A stretch of 64,000 bases of DNA from Candidatus Methanomethylophilaceae archaeon (GCA_944322255.1 CALUOK010000001.1:62001-126000), one strand, 5' to 3'. Shown: positions 18,864 through 27,529, numbered from the stretch's first letter. The notes: generated by a model not told the origin, from the letters alone. Made by a program: numbers and translations.

Positions 18864-19115
18864 CACGTTTGGTGGTTATTCAACCATCAAAGACGGAATC
18901 TTTATTTATGTGCCGTACGATAACTCCATCGGCTCAGGTGTGTTTAGCCCCCGGAGGGATGGAACCCTCTCGAGGGCTTGGCATCTCACGATGCCGTTGC
19001 CTCGGATGTTTATGACACATCCAAGACGATGATCGCCTCGTCGGTGACGATGACGATCAACATCCTGTGGGACCCGAGGGTCCGGAGAAAAACAAACATT
19101 TTATCACCTGACCTA
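18864..19115. other. Intergenic region with small hairpins
   Basis: No plausible gene. Short perfect hairpins include GGCATC/GATGCC (18980-18995), GGATGT/ACATCC (about 19004-19022) and GGACCC/GGGTCC (about 19070-19083). A TTTATTTATG box at about 18901 could drive a plus-strand RNA. It has no tRNA, 5S, SRP or RNase P signature that I can find. Confidence 0.35.
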
Positions 19116-19198
19116 CCGAGTAGCCCGCAGGGCTCCGCGATGGGTGAGATCGCGGAGTCCCCCCGCGGCTCACATCCCGGCGGAAAAGGGCTACTCGG
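19116..19198. ncRNA. Candidate structured RNA with 11-bp closing stem
   Basis: CCGAGTAGCCC (19116-19126) pairs perfectly with GGGCTACTCGG (19188-19198). Inside is a 9-bp hairpin CTCCGCGAT/ATCGCGGAG (19133-19157), whose loop GGGTGAG can pair with CTCAC (19169-19173), giving a possible pseudoknot. The strand is uncertain: on plus a weak TATA (ATTTTATC) lies about 15 bp upstream; on minus the second promoter element precedes it and GTTTGTTTTTC follows. It matches no RNA family I know. Confidence 0.45.
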
Positions 19199-19208
19199 AG
19201 TCCATCTC

Positions 19209-19253
19209 ATAAAGCAGGTATCGTGCACGCACGCAGCAGAGCGTGACGCACGT
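19209..19253. promoter_or_regulatory. Duplicated promoter element, copy 2
   Basis: Second copy of the 45-bp element at 18819-18863, in the same orientation. Its minus-strand TATA (GCTTTAT, 19209-19215) would start a transcript near 19186, running through the structured element. On the plus strand it sits just upstream of the TATA box TTATAA (about 19265) of the U32 gene, so it could also control that gene. Confidence 0.45.
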
Positions 19254-19292
19254 TCAACCATACTCTTATAATCCAGACCCCATGGGGATGCC

Positions 19293-21191
19293 GTGGAAAT
19301 ACTGTCGCCTGCAGGGAACCCCGACGGACTCGCGGCCGCCGTCAGAGGGGGATGCGATGCCGTCTATCTCGCCGGCAAGGACTTCGGAGCGAGGGCCTTC
19401 GCCGGGAACTTCACCGACCGTCAGCTGGAGGGCGCCGTCAACTACGCCCACGACCACGGTGTCAAGGTCCACGTCACCGTCAACACGTCCCTGAAGAACC
19501 AGGAGATGTCCGACGCGGTCACCTTCGTCAGGTTCCTGAAGGACATAGGCGCCGACGCGGTGCTGGTGCAGGACCTCGGACTGATGAGGTGCATCCAGGG
19601 CATCGACATACCCAAGCACGCCTCGACCCAGATGGGCATCCACTCCCTCAAGGGACTCGAGTGGTGCGCGGAGAACGGCTTCGACCGCGCCGTGCTGGCA
19701 AGGGAGCTCACCATGGACGAGCTCTCGCAGATCGTCCCGGATTCCCCCATCGAGACCGAGGTGTTCATCCAGGGCGCCCTCTGCTACTGCATGTCCGGAG
19801 GATGCCTCATGTCCAGCTTCATGGGCGGACGCAGCGGGAACCGCGGTTCCTGCGCCCAGCCCTGCAGGAAGCGCTACACCTCCGAGAATGGCTCCGGGTA
19901 CCTCCTCAGCTGCGCCGACATATTCGGCGTGGACCACATCGAGAGGCTCAGGGACCTGGGCGTCACTTCGCTGAAGATCGAGGGCCGCATGAGGTCCCCG
20001 GCGTACGCCTACCTGTCCGCCAAGGTCTACTCCATGGCCGAGGACGGCGACTTCTCCGATGAGTACCACGAGTACCTGAAGCTGCTGAGGACCGTCTTCA
20101 ACCGCGGCACCTGCCCCGGGTACCTGGACGGCGTGATCTCGCCGGTGCAGTCGCTCTACCCGGACAACAGGGGCTTCCATCTGGGTGACGTGAAAATCAG
20201 GGACCGTTCCTTCACCTGGGACGGCGAGGAGCCAATCGGCCTGAAGGACGGCATATCCATCTTCGACGGCGACGAGAAGGTGGGCGGATTCAAGGTCACC
20301 GAGACCGACCCCATCAGGATACCCTTCAAGATCCCCGACGGGAGGTACCAGATCTACCGCACCTACGACCCCCGCATCGACGTCATCAAGAACGAGATCG
20401 GCCCGACCCCCAAGCTGGACGGGAAGACCCCCAGGCACCACCAGGACGTGGTCCCGGAGAAGCTCCCCCACAGGAACGTCAGGCCGGAGTTCTCCGCCTA
20501 CGTGAACACGCTGAAGACACTGGACGCGGTCCTGCCCTATGTCAGGAGGGTGTACTTCGAGCACGGCGAGAAGCTGCAGGAGGCCAGGGAGATGTGCTCC
20601 GCCAGGAACGTGGAGTGCGTGGACCTGCTGCCGAGGTTCGACGCCCTGGACGAGCTGTCCTCGGACGGACCGGTCATGGTCAACGGCCCCGGGCAGTACC
20701 GCCTGTGTCGCAACGCCCCGCGCATCTACGCCAGCAGCGTGTTCAACTGCTACAACTCATGGTTCCCCCTGGATGTCTACCAGACCACGCTCTCCGTGGA
20801 GCTTTCCAGGAACGAGGTCTCCGACCTCATAGCCCACTCGCCGGGGAGGTTCGAGGTCATGGGCTTCGGCAGGACCGAGCTCATGTACACCCGCGACCCC
20901 GGTCTGGAGAGCGGAGCGATCGTGGACGAGAAGGAGGCGTCGTTCCCGGTGTACAGGGACAGGCGCGGCTTCGCCCACATCCTGAACTCCGTGGACCTGT
21001 TCCTCCTGGACAGCGTGGAGGAGCTCGGAAGGTCCGGCGTGCAGTCCATCGGTCTGGACCTGAGGAAGCGCCCTCCGGTGCTGGCGAAGGCCGTCGGGCA
21101 GTACATCAGGCAGCCAGACCCGAAGCTCAGGGCCAAGCTGGAGGAGATGTGCGGCGGGTTCACCTACGGGCTCTACCGCCGCGGTCTGTGA
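19293..21191 (+). CDS. Peptidase U32 family protein
   Basis: 632 residues. The N-terminal TIM-barrel-like half (residues 1-270) begins MEILSPAGNPDGLAAAVRGG and contains the complete U32 signature EVFIQGALCYCMSGGCLMS, then RGSCAQPCRK and the KIEGRMRSP block with Cys residues. The C-terminal half continues as in long U32 proteins. Despite the name, characterised bacterial relatives (RlhA, TrhP, UbiU/V) hydroxylate RNA or ubiquinone precursors and bind Fe-S, so an RNA-modifying role is possible. GTG 19293 lies about 25 bp after a TATA box, suggesting a leaderless mRNA. Confidence 0.88.
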   Translation: MEILSPAGNPDGLAAAVRGGCDAVYLAGKDFGARAFAGNFTDRQLEGAVNYAHDHGVKVHVTVNTSLKNQEMSDAVTFVRFLKDIGADAVLVQDLGLMRCIQGIDIPKHASTQMGIHSLKGLEWCAENGFDRAVLARELTMDELSQIVPDSPIETEVFIQGALCYCMSGGCLMSSFMGGRSGNRGSCAQPCRKRYTSENGSGYLLSCADIFGVDHIERLRDLGVTSLKIEGRMRSPAYAYLSAKVYSMAEDGDFSDEYHEYLKLLRTVFNRGTCPGYLDGVISPVQSLYPDNRGFHLGDVKIRDRSFTWDGEEPIGLKDGISIFDGDEKVGGFKVTETDPIRIPFKIPDGRYQIYRTYDPRIDVIKNEIGPTPKLDGKTPRHHQDVVPEKLPHRNVRPEFSAYVNTLKTLDAVLPYVRRVYFEHGEKLQEAREMCSARNVECVDLLPRFDALDELSSDGPVMVNGPGQYRLCRNAPRIYASSVFNCYNSWFPLDVYQTTLSVELSRNEVSDLIAHSPGRFEVMGFGRTELMYTRDPGLESGAIVDEKEASFPVYRDRRGFAHILNSVDLFLLDSVEELGRSGVQSIGLDLRKRPPVLAKAVGQYIRQPDPKLRAKLEEMCGGFTYGLYRRGL

Positions 21192-21243
21192 ACGTGGCTG
21201 CACGGTCCCATCTTTATATACCCCGGTCGCCGAGACCGCATAC

Positions 21244-21645
21244 ATGAGGTCAGACCGCAGGGGAGACATGGGATTCATGGAGGCCATGGTGGCCTTCATG
21301 GCGGTGACGGTGATGCTCACCGCGTTCATGGGGGTGTTGGCGACCACCACGGTGGTCACGGCGGATCCGACGGAGTCGCTGGACCCGGGGGAGTTCACAG
21401 GGACCATAGAGTCGAACGGGTTCAGGTCCGGGTTCACCGAGTATGTGTCGGTCTTCGTGGACATACACGGGCTCAGGGGAGCCGCAGTGACGGTGACGGT
21501 GCCGGGAGGGTTCTGCCCGGACATAGAGACGTTCACGGTCGGATACATGGACGGGATGCTGTACAGCCGCTCGATCCCGGGACTGGTGACGGACGATTCG
21601 GGCAGGGTGCTGCCGACGGTGTACGAGGTGGTCCTGTGCGCATGA
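21244..21645 (+). CDS. Archaeal prepilin-like protein
   Basis: 133 residues. A basic, short N-terminus ending in Gly (MRSDRRGDMG) is followed by FMEAMVAFMAVTVMLTAFMGVL, the layout of archaeal class III (prepilin) signals with probable cleavage after Gly10. The remainder is beta-rich and acidic, with two Cys. The next gene overlaps its stop (ATGA) and is similar in design, so this is a pair of minor pilins or pseudopilins. They are the likely substrates of the TadA/TadC-like operon at 15-18.8 kb, from which they are separated by the U32 gene. Confidence 0.7.
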   Translation: MRSDRRGDMGFMEAMVAFMAVTVMLTAFMGVLATTTVVTADPTESLDPGEFTGTIESNGFRSGFTEYVSVFVDIHGLRGAAVTVTVPGGFCPDIETFTVGYMDGMLYSRSIPGLVTDDSGRVLPTVYEVVLCA

Positions 21646-22082
21646 ACCGTGGAGGTTTCGTGGCGCTGATGGACGCCGTGATATTCTCGGCGGTGATCCT
21701 GGTCGCCCTGTCTGCGTTGCTGGGCCTGGGCATAACGGCCCAGGACGGCGACGACAGGGACGTGTCGGCGATACTCGGAAGCGTGATGTCGGCGGAGGTC
21801 AGGATGTCCGACCTGGCGGAGGACGGGGACGGCTCCATGGTGAGGGTCTCAGACCTGTGCGCCCTGTGGGTGTCTACCGGCGACGGCGCCGTCGAGGAAT
21901 ACCTCGAGGAGGCCCTCGACGCCCTGTCGGGCGGAAGGGGCTACCGTCTGGACCTGTCGTTCGGAGAATACTCCCGCAGTATCGGGGACGGCGGGGAGAG
22001 GGAGTCAATGGCGGCGTTCGCGGACGTGCCCGTGACCACGGGCGGGACGCTGCAAGCCGAGCTCAGGCTGTACCGCTCATGA
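21642..22082 (+). CDS. Archaeal prepilin-like protein
   Basis: 146 residues from the ATG that overlaps the upstream stop (ATGA); a GTG two codons earlier is possible. Class III signal: MNRGG, then FVALMDAVIFSAVILVALSALLGLG. The mature part is acidic with no Cys pair pattern beyond a single Cys (SDLCALW). It is translationally coupled to the preceding prepilin-like gene. Its 3' end overlaps the convergent phosphoglycerate mutase gene by 6 bp. Confidence 0.7.
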   Translation: MNRGGFVALMDAVIFSAVILVALSALLGLGITAQDGDDRDVSAILGSVMSAEVRMSDLAEDGDGSMVRVSDLCALWVSTGDGAVEEYLEEALDALSGGRGYRLDLSFGEYSRSIGDGGERESMAAFADVPVTTGGTLQAELRLYRS

Positions 22083-23315
22083 GCCGTACTTCTCGGTGCG
22101 GTTGGCCAGGTCCATGCATATCGGGACAATGTCCCTGCCCCTGATCCTGCCGAGGTTCCCCTTGGCGCATCCGGTCTCGCTGAACTCCTCGGCCTCGTCC
22201 CTGACCATGTCGCGGGTGTAGATCGCTATCGGCACGGGGTCGCCGCTGTGGTCCTCCAGGATGCAAGGGGTGCAGTGGTCGCAGGTGAACGCCACCACCA
22301 GGTCCTCGGGCATGTTGTCCTTGATGTACCCTGCCATGGCGTCCAGGCGCTTGATGACCTCGCACTTGGCCCTGGCGTCCCCGTCGTGGCCGGCGATGTC
22401 CGGGGCCTTGCAGTTCATGAGCACGAAGTCGTACTCGCCCAGGGCCTCCATGGCGCACTGGGCCTTGATGATGAAGTCGGAGTCCATGGTGCCGTCGCAG
22501 TTGTCCGGCAGGGGGTACACATCCAGGCCGCAGGCCTTGCAGATCCCCTTGATCATCCCCACTCCGGCGACGCATGTGGCGCTGATGTCGTTCCTCTCGG
22601 GGAAGGGCTCGATGTACGGGAAGCTCCCGGCCCCCCTGGGAACCAGGATGTTGGCGGGAGGGAGCCCGGCGGCCACCCTCTTCCTGTTGGTGGGGTGGTT
22701 CTTCAGGCGCTCGTAGCATTCCTCCATGAAGCTGTTGACCACGGACGCGGTGAACTCAGCCTCCTCGGTCTTCGCCTCCACCATGAGCAGGTGGGTGTCC
22801 CCTCCGGGGTCGGCGTCGGTAATCTCCGGGCTGAGGTCGTCTCCTCTGAGGAGGAGGACCGCCCTGTGCTCGGTGCTCTCCTTGACCAGGCACTCGACGC
22901 CGTCGATCTCGATCCCGTCCAGCGACTCGACCAGCTCCGTGGTCTCCGGCTCCCTGATCCTGCCGGCCCTGCGGTCAAGGATCTCCAGCTCGTCGTCCAC
23001 CGTGGCGAAGTTGCATCTCAGGGCGACGTCGCCGGGCTGGATGTCCATGCCTATGCCGATGGCCTCGAACGGACCCCTGCCGGTGTACACGCTGGGCACG
23101 TCGTAGCCGAGGATGGCCAGGTGCGCGGTGTCGCTCCCGGGCCTAACACCCGGGGCGATCGGATAGCACAGGCCGCCCTGGCCGTGGCTGATGAACCAGT
23201 CCAGGTTGGGGTGCCTGATGTATTGGAGGGGCGTCAGTCCCCTGAGGTCGCGGCAGGCCCTGTCTCCGAGCCCGTCCATGATGACGATCAGGATCTTCTT
23301 CTCGGCCGCAGTCAT
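22077..23315 (-). CDS. apgM: 2,3-bisphosphoglycerate-independent phosphoglycerate mutase (archaeal type)
   Basis: Interconverts 3- and 2-phosphoglycerate in glycolysis/gluconeogenesis. 412 residues, alkaline-phosphatase superfamily. The N-terminal metal Asp14 is in VIMDGLGDR, the phosphorylated Ser61 in RPGSDTAHLAILGYD, and late metal ligands are in KAPDIAGHDGD and FTCDHCTP. All expected metal-binding blocks are present and the length is normal for ApgM. ATG 23315 gives the standard N-terminus. Confidence 0.95.
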   Translation of the reverse strand: MTAAEKKILIVIMDGLGDRACRDLRGLTPLQYIRHPNLDWFISHGQGGLCYPIAPGVRPGSDTAHLAILGYDVPSVYTGRGPFEAIGIGMDIQPGDVALRCNFATVDDELEILDRRAGRIREPETTELVESLDGIEIDGVECLVKESTEHRAVLLLRGDDLSPEITDADPGGDTHLLMVEAKTEEAEFTASVVNSFMEECYERLKNHPTNRKRVAAGLPPANILVPRGAGSFPYIEPFPERNDISATCVAGVGMIKGICKACGLDVYPLPDNCDGTMDSDFIIKAQCAMEALGEYDFVLMNCKAPDIAGHDGDARAKCEVIKRLDAMAGYIKDNMPEDLVVAFTCDHCTPCILEDHSGDPVPIAIYTRDMVRDEAEEFSETGCAKGNLGRIRGRDIVPICMDLANRTEKYGS

Positions 23316-23387
23316 TGGGATCGGACCTGGATGCGTCTGCGCCGATATAACGAAGTCGTTTTCTCAGAGGTCGTCGTTCATGACAGC

Positions 23388-24164
23388 ATGTTCGCCGAAG
23401 TGAACGGCATAAGGATGAGCTACCAGGACCGCGGGGAGGGGGAGCCCGTGGTGATCATAGGTGGTTTCGGAACAAACGGGGCGTTCTGGGACCCCGTCGT
23501 GGGGATGCTGGACGGATACCGTGCGGTGACGTACGACAACCGCGGGGTCGGGGACACCGAGTGCGGGGGTCCGTTCACTGTGGAGGACCTGGCCGAGGAT
23601 GCTGTGGCTCTGATGGATCATCTCGGGATCCCCAAGGCGCACGTGGTCGGATGGTCCATGGGCTCGCAGGTGGCGCAGATCCTCGCCTCCAGGCACTGTG
23701 ACAGGGTGAAGTCGCTGACGCTGATCTCCACGTACAGGACGCTGCCATGCAGGTCCGACTACATCCTCACGGAGATGAACGACCTGGTTCTGAGAGGGGA
23801 AGCCCCCATGGATGTCCTCGCGATAGCGGTGAACGCCTTCTGCTTCCCGGAGGGCCTGTTCAGGAGTCTCCGCGACAGCGGCCGCAGGATGGAGGTGCCG
23901 GAGAAGATGGAGGCCGCGGAGGGCCTGGCGGACCAGCTGGACGCCATGCGCGTGTGCGACACCACCGATCTGCTCTCAGAAATCGACGTCCCGACGCTTG
24001 TGATCCACGGCGGGAGGGACATAATGGTGGAGCCGTCCGAGGGCGCCGCCGTGGCAGGGGCGGTCCCCGGGAGCAGGCTCCTGATCCTGGAGTCTGCGGG
24101 GCACAGCATCCCTCCGGAGCTGTACCTCGGGGAGCTCAGGTCCTTTATGGATTCGAACGTCTGA
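23388..24164 (+). CDS. Alpha/beta-fold hydrolase
   Basis: 258 residues with the catalytic triad Ser90 (GWSMGS), Asp211 (HGGRD) and His239 (SAGHSIP), and the oxyanion-hole region IGGFGTNG near residues 24-31. This is a soluble esterase/lactonase-like hydrolase; the substrate cannot be told from sequence. ATG 23388 gives the usual short strand (MFAEVNGIRMSYQDRGEG) before the fold; the much longer open frame upstream is antisense to apgM and not used. Nothing nearby points to a pathway. Confidence 0.85.
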   Translation: MFAEVNGIRMSYQDRGEGEPVVIIGGFGTNGAFWDPVVGMLDGYRAVTYDNRGVGDTECGGPFTVEDLAEDAVALMDHLGIPKAHVVGWSMGSQVAQILASRHCDRVKSLTLISTYRTLPCRSDYILTEMNDLVLRGEAPMDVLAIAVNAFCFPEGLFRSLRDSGRRMEVPEKMEAAEGLADQLDAMRVCDTTDLLSEIDVPTLVIHGGRDIMVEPSEGAAVAGAVPGSRLLILESAGHSIPPELYLGELRSFMDSNV

Positions 24165-24166
24165 GC

Positions 24167-24688
24167 TCACATCGGGACGACCCTGTCGCGGGCGGCCTCG
24201 ATCCTCTGGGCGATGTCGCCCTTGATGACCCTGGTGCAGGGCCAGTCGTCGTCCATGTAGGCGATGAGCTCGCCTATGTCGGCGTCCGGGTTGGTCAGTG
24301 CCAGGTAGACCCTGGACATGAACATGGACACCGCGTAGGGGAAGTCGTCGCAGATCTGCGGACGGTCCTTCCAGATCCTACACCTGTTGTCAGGTCCCAG
24401 GAAGGCGCAGGGGTTGGTCTTCTTGAAAAGGAACCTGCCGTCGCCGGTCTGGACCAGGTAGTTCCTCATGAAGTCGTAAAGCGGGATGCCCGCGGCTGAG
24501 GAGATCCTGTCGATCTCCTCGGGACGGACGACGATGTGGGGCTGGTGGCAGCACTTCCCGCACATCTCGCAGGGGAAGCCGTCCTTGTAGGACATGCAGA
24601 TCTCGTATGCCAGGTCCAGGTTGTGCTCCATCTCTGGGGAGATGGTGCCAAGACCCTCCAGGACGTACTTCCCGCGGTATACGGCCAT
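24167..24688 (-). CDS. YkgJ family cysteine cluster protein
   Basis: 173 residues with the two conserved clusters of the family: CEMCGKCCHQPHIVV (about 41-55) and CAFLGPDNRCRIWKDRPQICDDFP (the description spans about 94-117). These eight cysteines probably bind zinc or an iron-sulfur cluster; the function is unproven. It overlaps the upstream zinc-ribbon membrane protein gene by one base (TGATG), so both are co-translated. Confidence 0.82.
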   Translation of the reverse strand: MAVYRGKYVLEGLGTISPEMEHNLDLAYEICMSYKDGFPCEMCGKCCHQPHIVVRPEEIDRISSAAGIPLYDFMRNYLVQTGDGRFLFKKTNPCAFLGPDNRCRIWKDRPQICDDFPYAVSMFMSRVYLALTNPDADIGELIAYMDDDWPCTRVIKGDIAQRIEAARDRVVPM

Positions 24689-25044
24689 CAGAAGACCCCG
24701 GCGTAGACCATGAGTCCGAGGATGAACCCGAACACGCTGAGGATCATCCCGACACCGGCGAGGCCCATGCAGACACCCTTGTTGGAGTCCTGCAGGTACC
24801 TGGGGAGGTTGACGGAGTAGCTTCCGAGCACCAGTCCCAGGGCTCCGACAACGACGCCGCCGATGGCGGCCCCGTCGACGAATCCGAGTGCAACCGATAC
24901 GACACCCACGACGAGCGCTATGACGGCGAACGCCATCGGGTTCCTCTTCTTGGGGGCTCTGTAGCCCACATCCAGCCTCCAGTCGCACTCCTCGCAGAAG
25001 AGGGTGTCCGGAGGGTTATCGTGACCGCATTTGGGGCAACGCAT
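24688..25044 (-). CDS. Zinc-ribbon membrane protein
   Basis: 118 residues. An N-terminal zinc ribbon (MRCPKCGHDNPPDTLFCEEC) is followed by a basic linker and three hydrophobic segments (about 37-55, 60-75 and 93-116). Such proteins are common in archaea and have no fixed function. It is translationally coupled to the YkgJ-type gene downstream. Confidence 0.7.
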   Translation of the reverse strand: MRCPKCGHDNPPDTLFCEECDWRLDVGYRAPKKRNPMAFAVIALVVGVVSVALGFVDGAAIGGVVVGALGLVLGSYSVNLPRYLQDSNKGVCMGLAGVGMILSVFGFILGLMVYAGVF

Positions 25045-25116
25045 GGGTGTCCCAGAGGGTCGGAGCGTAGTTAACGTTTGTGCCGGCTTCGGAGACCTCT
25101 GTCGGATGTGCCAGAC

Positions 25117-25701
25117 TCACTCGGACGGTTTCCTGAACAGGCACTCCGCCCTGGACCTTATGGTGCCGAAGCGGGTGGGCTCGTCCACCCTCCTGGCATA
25201 CTCCGTGGAGAATCCTGTGAAGAACCTGACTATGCCGTCGGGGTTCCTGTGGACGTAGCGGATGCCCTCTCCAGACCTGGTGCCGGACCTCATGTCCGAC
25301 GGGGTGAAGGAGCGCACGAACGCGTACCCGCCGGGACGCAGCACGCGGAGTATCTCGGAGGCGGCACGGCCCATGTCGGGGTCGCCGATGTGCTCCAGCA
25401 CGTGCACCGCGGTGACGTAGTCGAAGGAGCCGTCCGGGAACGGGAGGTCCAGGATGTCGCAGGCCACGAATGCTGCGCTGTCTCCGAAGTTCTCCCTGCA
25501 CATGTCCACGGCGGTCTCCGAGAAGTCCACACCGGTGACGCTGTAACCCAGGTCGAGCAGCGTGGACACGGTCTTGCCGTTCCCGCAACCAAGGTCCAGG
25601 GCGTCGCCCCTGCCCTCCAGCGGGTCGGGTATCCTGGAGTTGCCCCTCCAGGCCCTGCCGTTCGCCCTGTAGAATCCGTCCCAGAGGTCCCTCTGCTCCA
25701 T
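25117..25701 (-). CDS. SAM-dependent methyltransferase (class I)
   Basis: 194 residues. Motif I LDLGCGNGKTVSTLL, acidic loop VTGVDFS, motif DILDLPFPDGSFDYV and HVLEHIGD are those of a UbiE/Methyltransf_11-type fold. It stands alone, 72 bp upstream of the zinc-ribbon gene start on the same strand. The small size without an added domain suggests a small-molecule substrate, but none can be named. Confidence 0.82.
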   Translation of the reverse strand: MEQRDLWDGFYRANGRAWRGNSRIPDPLEGRGDALDLGCGNGKTVSTLLDLGYSVTGVDFSETAVDMCRENFGDSAAFVACDILDLPFPDGSFDYVTAVHVLEHIGDPDMGRAASEILRVLRPGGYAFVRSFTPSDMRSGTRSGEGIRYVHRNPDGIVRFFTGFSTEYARRVDEPTRFGTIRSRAECLFRKPSE

Positions 25702-25791
25702 GGTGGGAAATGTGCGCCCGCGCTTAGAAGATTGCGCCCGCGCGGTCCTTTCAATTACTTATAGGTGAACCTCATAGGCCGCGGCATAGCA

Positions 25792-27099
25792 ATGGGGATG
25801 ACCATGTACTGGAACCCGAAGATCGAATGCATGCCCAAGGAGGAGCTCAAAGCCCTCCAGTACCGTGAGCTCAAGCAGCTCGTCAACAACCTCTACTCCT
25901 TCAACAAGTTCTACCACGACAGGATGGTCGAGCACAAGGTCCATCCCGACGACATCACCTGCCTGAAGGACATCGCCAAGCTCCCGTTCATGTACAAGCA
26001 GGACCTGCGCGACAACTACCCGACGAAGATGTTCACCGTCCCGAACAACGAGATCGTCAGGTACCACGTGTCCTCCGGTACCACTGGGAAGCCCACCCTT
26101 GTGGGATACACCCAGAACGACCTGGACTACTGGACCGAGGCCCTGGCCAGGTCCTTCACCTCCATCGGCATCGGGCCCGACGACACCATGCAGGTCTCCT
26201 ACGGATACGGCCTGTTCACCGGCGGACTCGGGGCCCACTACGGGGCCGAGAAGGTCGGAGCCACCGTCCTCCCCGCCAGCACCGGGAACACCGAGAGGCA
26301 GGTGGAGCTGATCCAGGACCTGGGCGTCACCGCCATCGCCTGCACCCCGTCCTACATGATCCACCTCCTGGACACCGCCAAGAAGATGGGCGTCGACATC
26401 CAGAGGGACACCAAGCTGAGGAAGGCCGTCCTCGGAGCCGAGCCCTGGTCCGAGAGCATGAGGGAGCACATCGAGAGCTACGGCGTCAGGGCCTACGACA
26501 TCTACGGGACCTCCGAGCAGGCCGGACCCATGTTCACCGAGTGCGAGGAGCGCAACGGTATCCACATCTGCGGCGACATCATGTACGTCGAGATCATCGA
26601 CCCCGAGTCCGGCGAACCGCTGGAGGAGGGCGAGAAGGGAGAGATGGTCGTCACCATGCTGAAGAAGGAGGCCATGCCCATGATCAGGTACAGGATCAAG
26701 GACATCACCATGCTGATGGAGGGCGAGTGCGCCTGCGGAAGGACCTCCCCCAGGATCGCCAGGATCTCCGGAAGGACCGACGACATGCTCATCGTCCGCG
26801 GAATCAACGTGTTCCCCTCGCAGATTGAGTACACCCTGCTCCAGATCCCCGAGGTCGGGGACCAGTACATGATCTACGTCTCCAGGGAGGGAGCCCTGGA
26901 CGAGATGACGATCCAGGTCGAGCTCAGGCCCGAGGCCTTCACCGACAAGCTGGAGGACATGCTGGCCCTCCGCGGACGCATCGAGGCCGCTCTTAAGAAA
27001 TATCTCAACATCTATGTCAAGGTGGAACTCAAGGCCCCCGGGGAGCTCCCCAGGTTCACTGGGAAGGCCAAGAGGGTCGTCGACACGAGGGTGATCTGA
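25792..27099 (+). CDS. paaK: Phenylacetate-CoA ligase family enzyme (copy 1)
   Basis: Adenylate-forming ligase that activates phenylacetate or a related aryl acid (for example indoleacetate) to its CoA thioester. 435 residues from ATG 25792. The AMP-binding loop SSGTTGKPTLVGYT, then YGTSEQAG, and the C-terminal RTDDMLIVRGINVFPSQIE and KAKRVVDTR are in place. In methanogens such enzymes usually work with indolepyruvate ferredoxin oxidoreductase to take up aryl acids for aromatic amino acids. The coupled ACT-domain gene supports that. ACTTATAGG 30 bp upstream suggests a leaderless mRNA. No iorAB genes are in the window. Confidence 0.88.
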   Translation: MGMTMYWNPKIECMPKEELKALQYRELKQLVNNLYSFNKFYHDRMVEHKVHPDDITCLKDIAKLPFMYKQDLRDNYPTKMFTVPNNEIVRYHVSSGTTGKPTLVGYTQNDLDYWTEALARSFTSIGIGPDDTMQVSYGYGLFTGGLGAHYGAEKVGATVLPASTGNTERQVELIQDLGVTAIACTPSYMIHLLDTAKKMGVDIQRDTKLRKAVLGAEPWSESMREHIESYGVRAYDIYGTSEQAGPMFTECEERNGIHICGDIMYVEIIDPESGEPLEEGEKGEMVVTMLKKEAMPMIRYRIKDITMLMEGECACGRTSPRIARISGRTDDMLIVRGINVFPSQIEYTLLQIPEVGDQYMIYVSREGALDEMTIQVELRPEAFTDKLEDMLALRGRIEAALKKYLNIYVKVELKAPGELPRFTGKAKRVVDTRVI

Positions 27100-27524
27100 T
27101 GGATGACAACATAATCACGCAGCTTTCCATATTTGTGAACAACGAGCCCGGACGCCTCGCTCACATCGCATCGGTCCTCAGGGAGTGCGGCATCAACATG
27201 AGGGCCTTCAACCTTGCCGAGTCCACCGAGTTCGGCATCCTGAGGGCCATCGTCGACAGGCCCGACGAGGCCTTCGAGAAGCTCAAGTCCACCGGCATCA
27301 TCGTCAAGAAGACCGATGTCATCGGGATCGTCATCCAGGACACGCCCGGATCCCTGTTCCAGGCCGCCGACATCATGGGCAAGGCCGGCATCAACATCGA
27401 GTACGGCTACGCCTACACCGGAAGGACCACCGCCGCGTTCTTCATCAGGGTCGACGACCCCGAGAAGGCCGTCAAGGTCCTGAAGGACGCCGGAATCAGG
27501 CTCATCCTCGACTCGGAGATCTGA
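27099..27524 (+). CDS. ACT domain protein (tandem), probable aromatic amino acid sensor
   Basis: 141 residues made of two ACT domains (about 5-70 and 73-140), e.g. LSIFVNNEPGRLAHIASVLRE and GIVIQDTPGSLFQAADIM, each with the ligand-site glycine. The ATG overlaps the stop of the phenylacetate-CoA ligase gene by one base, a widely conserved pair. It most likely senses an aromatic amino acid and regulates the ligase, but the ligand is inferred. Confidence 0.85.
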   Translation: MDDNIITQLSIFVNNEPGRLAHIASVLRECGINMRAFNLAESTEFGILRAIVDRPDEAFEKLKSTGIIVKKTDVIGIVIQDTPGSLFQAADIMGKAGINIEYGYAYTGRTTAAFFIRVDDPEKAVKVLKDAGIRLILDSEI

Positions 27525-27529
27525 GCGAC

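Noticed and set aside
18930-19010. Possible tRNA, 5S, SRP or RNase P RNA
   Set aside because: Hairpins are present but no T-loop GGTTCGAA, no GAGGAAAGTCC and no SRP helix 8 motif was found.
19010-19261. 83-codon minus-strand frame over the structured element
   Set aside because: Would start upstream of its own TATA box and encodes no recognisable protein; the RNA structure explains the region better.
22248-23387. Long N-terminal extension of the alpha/beta hydrolase
   Set aside because: Antisense to apgM; the hydrolase fold begins at 23388.
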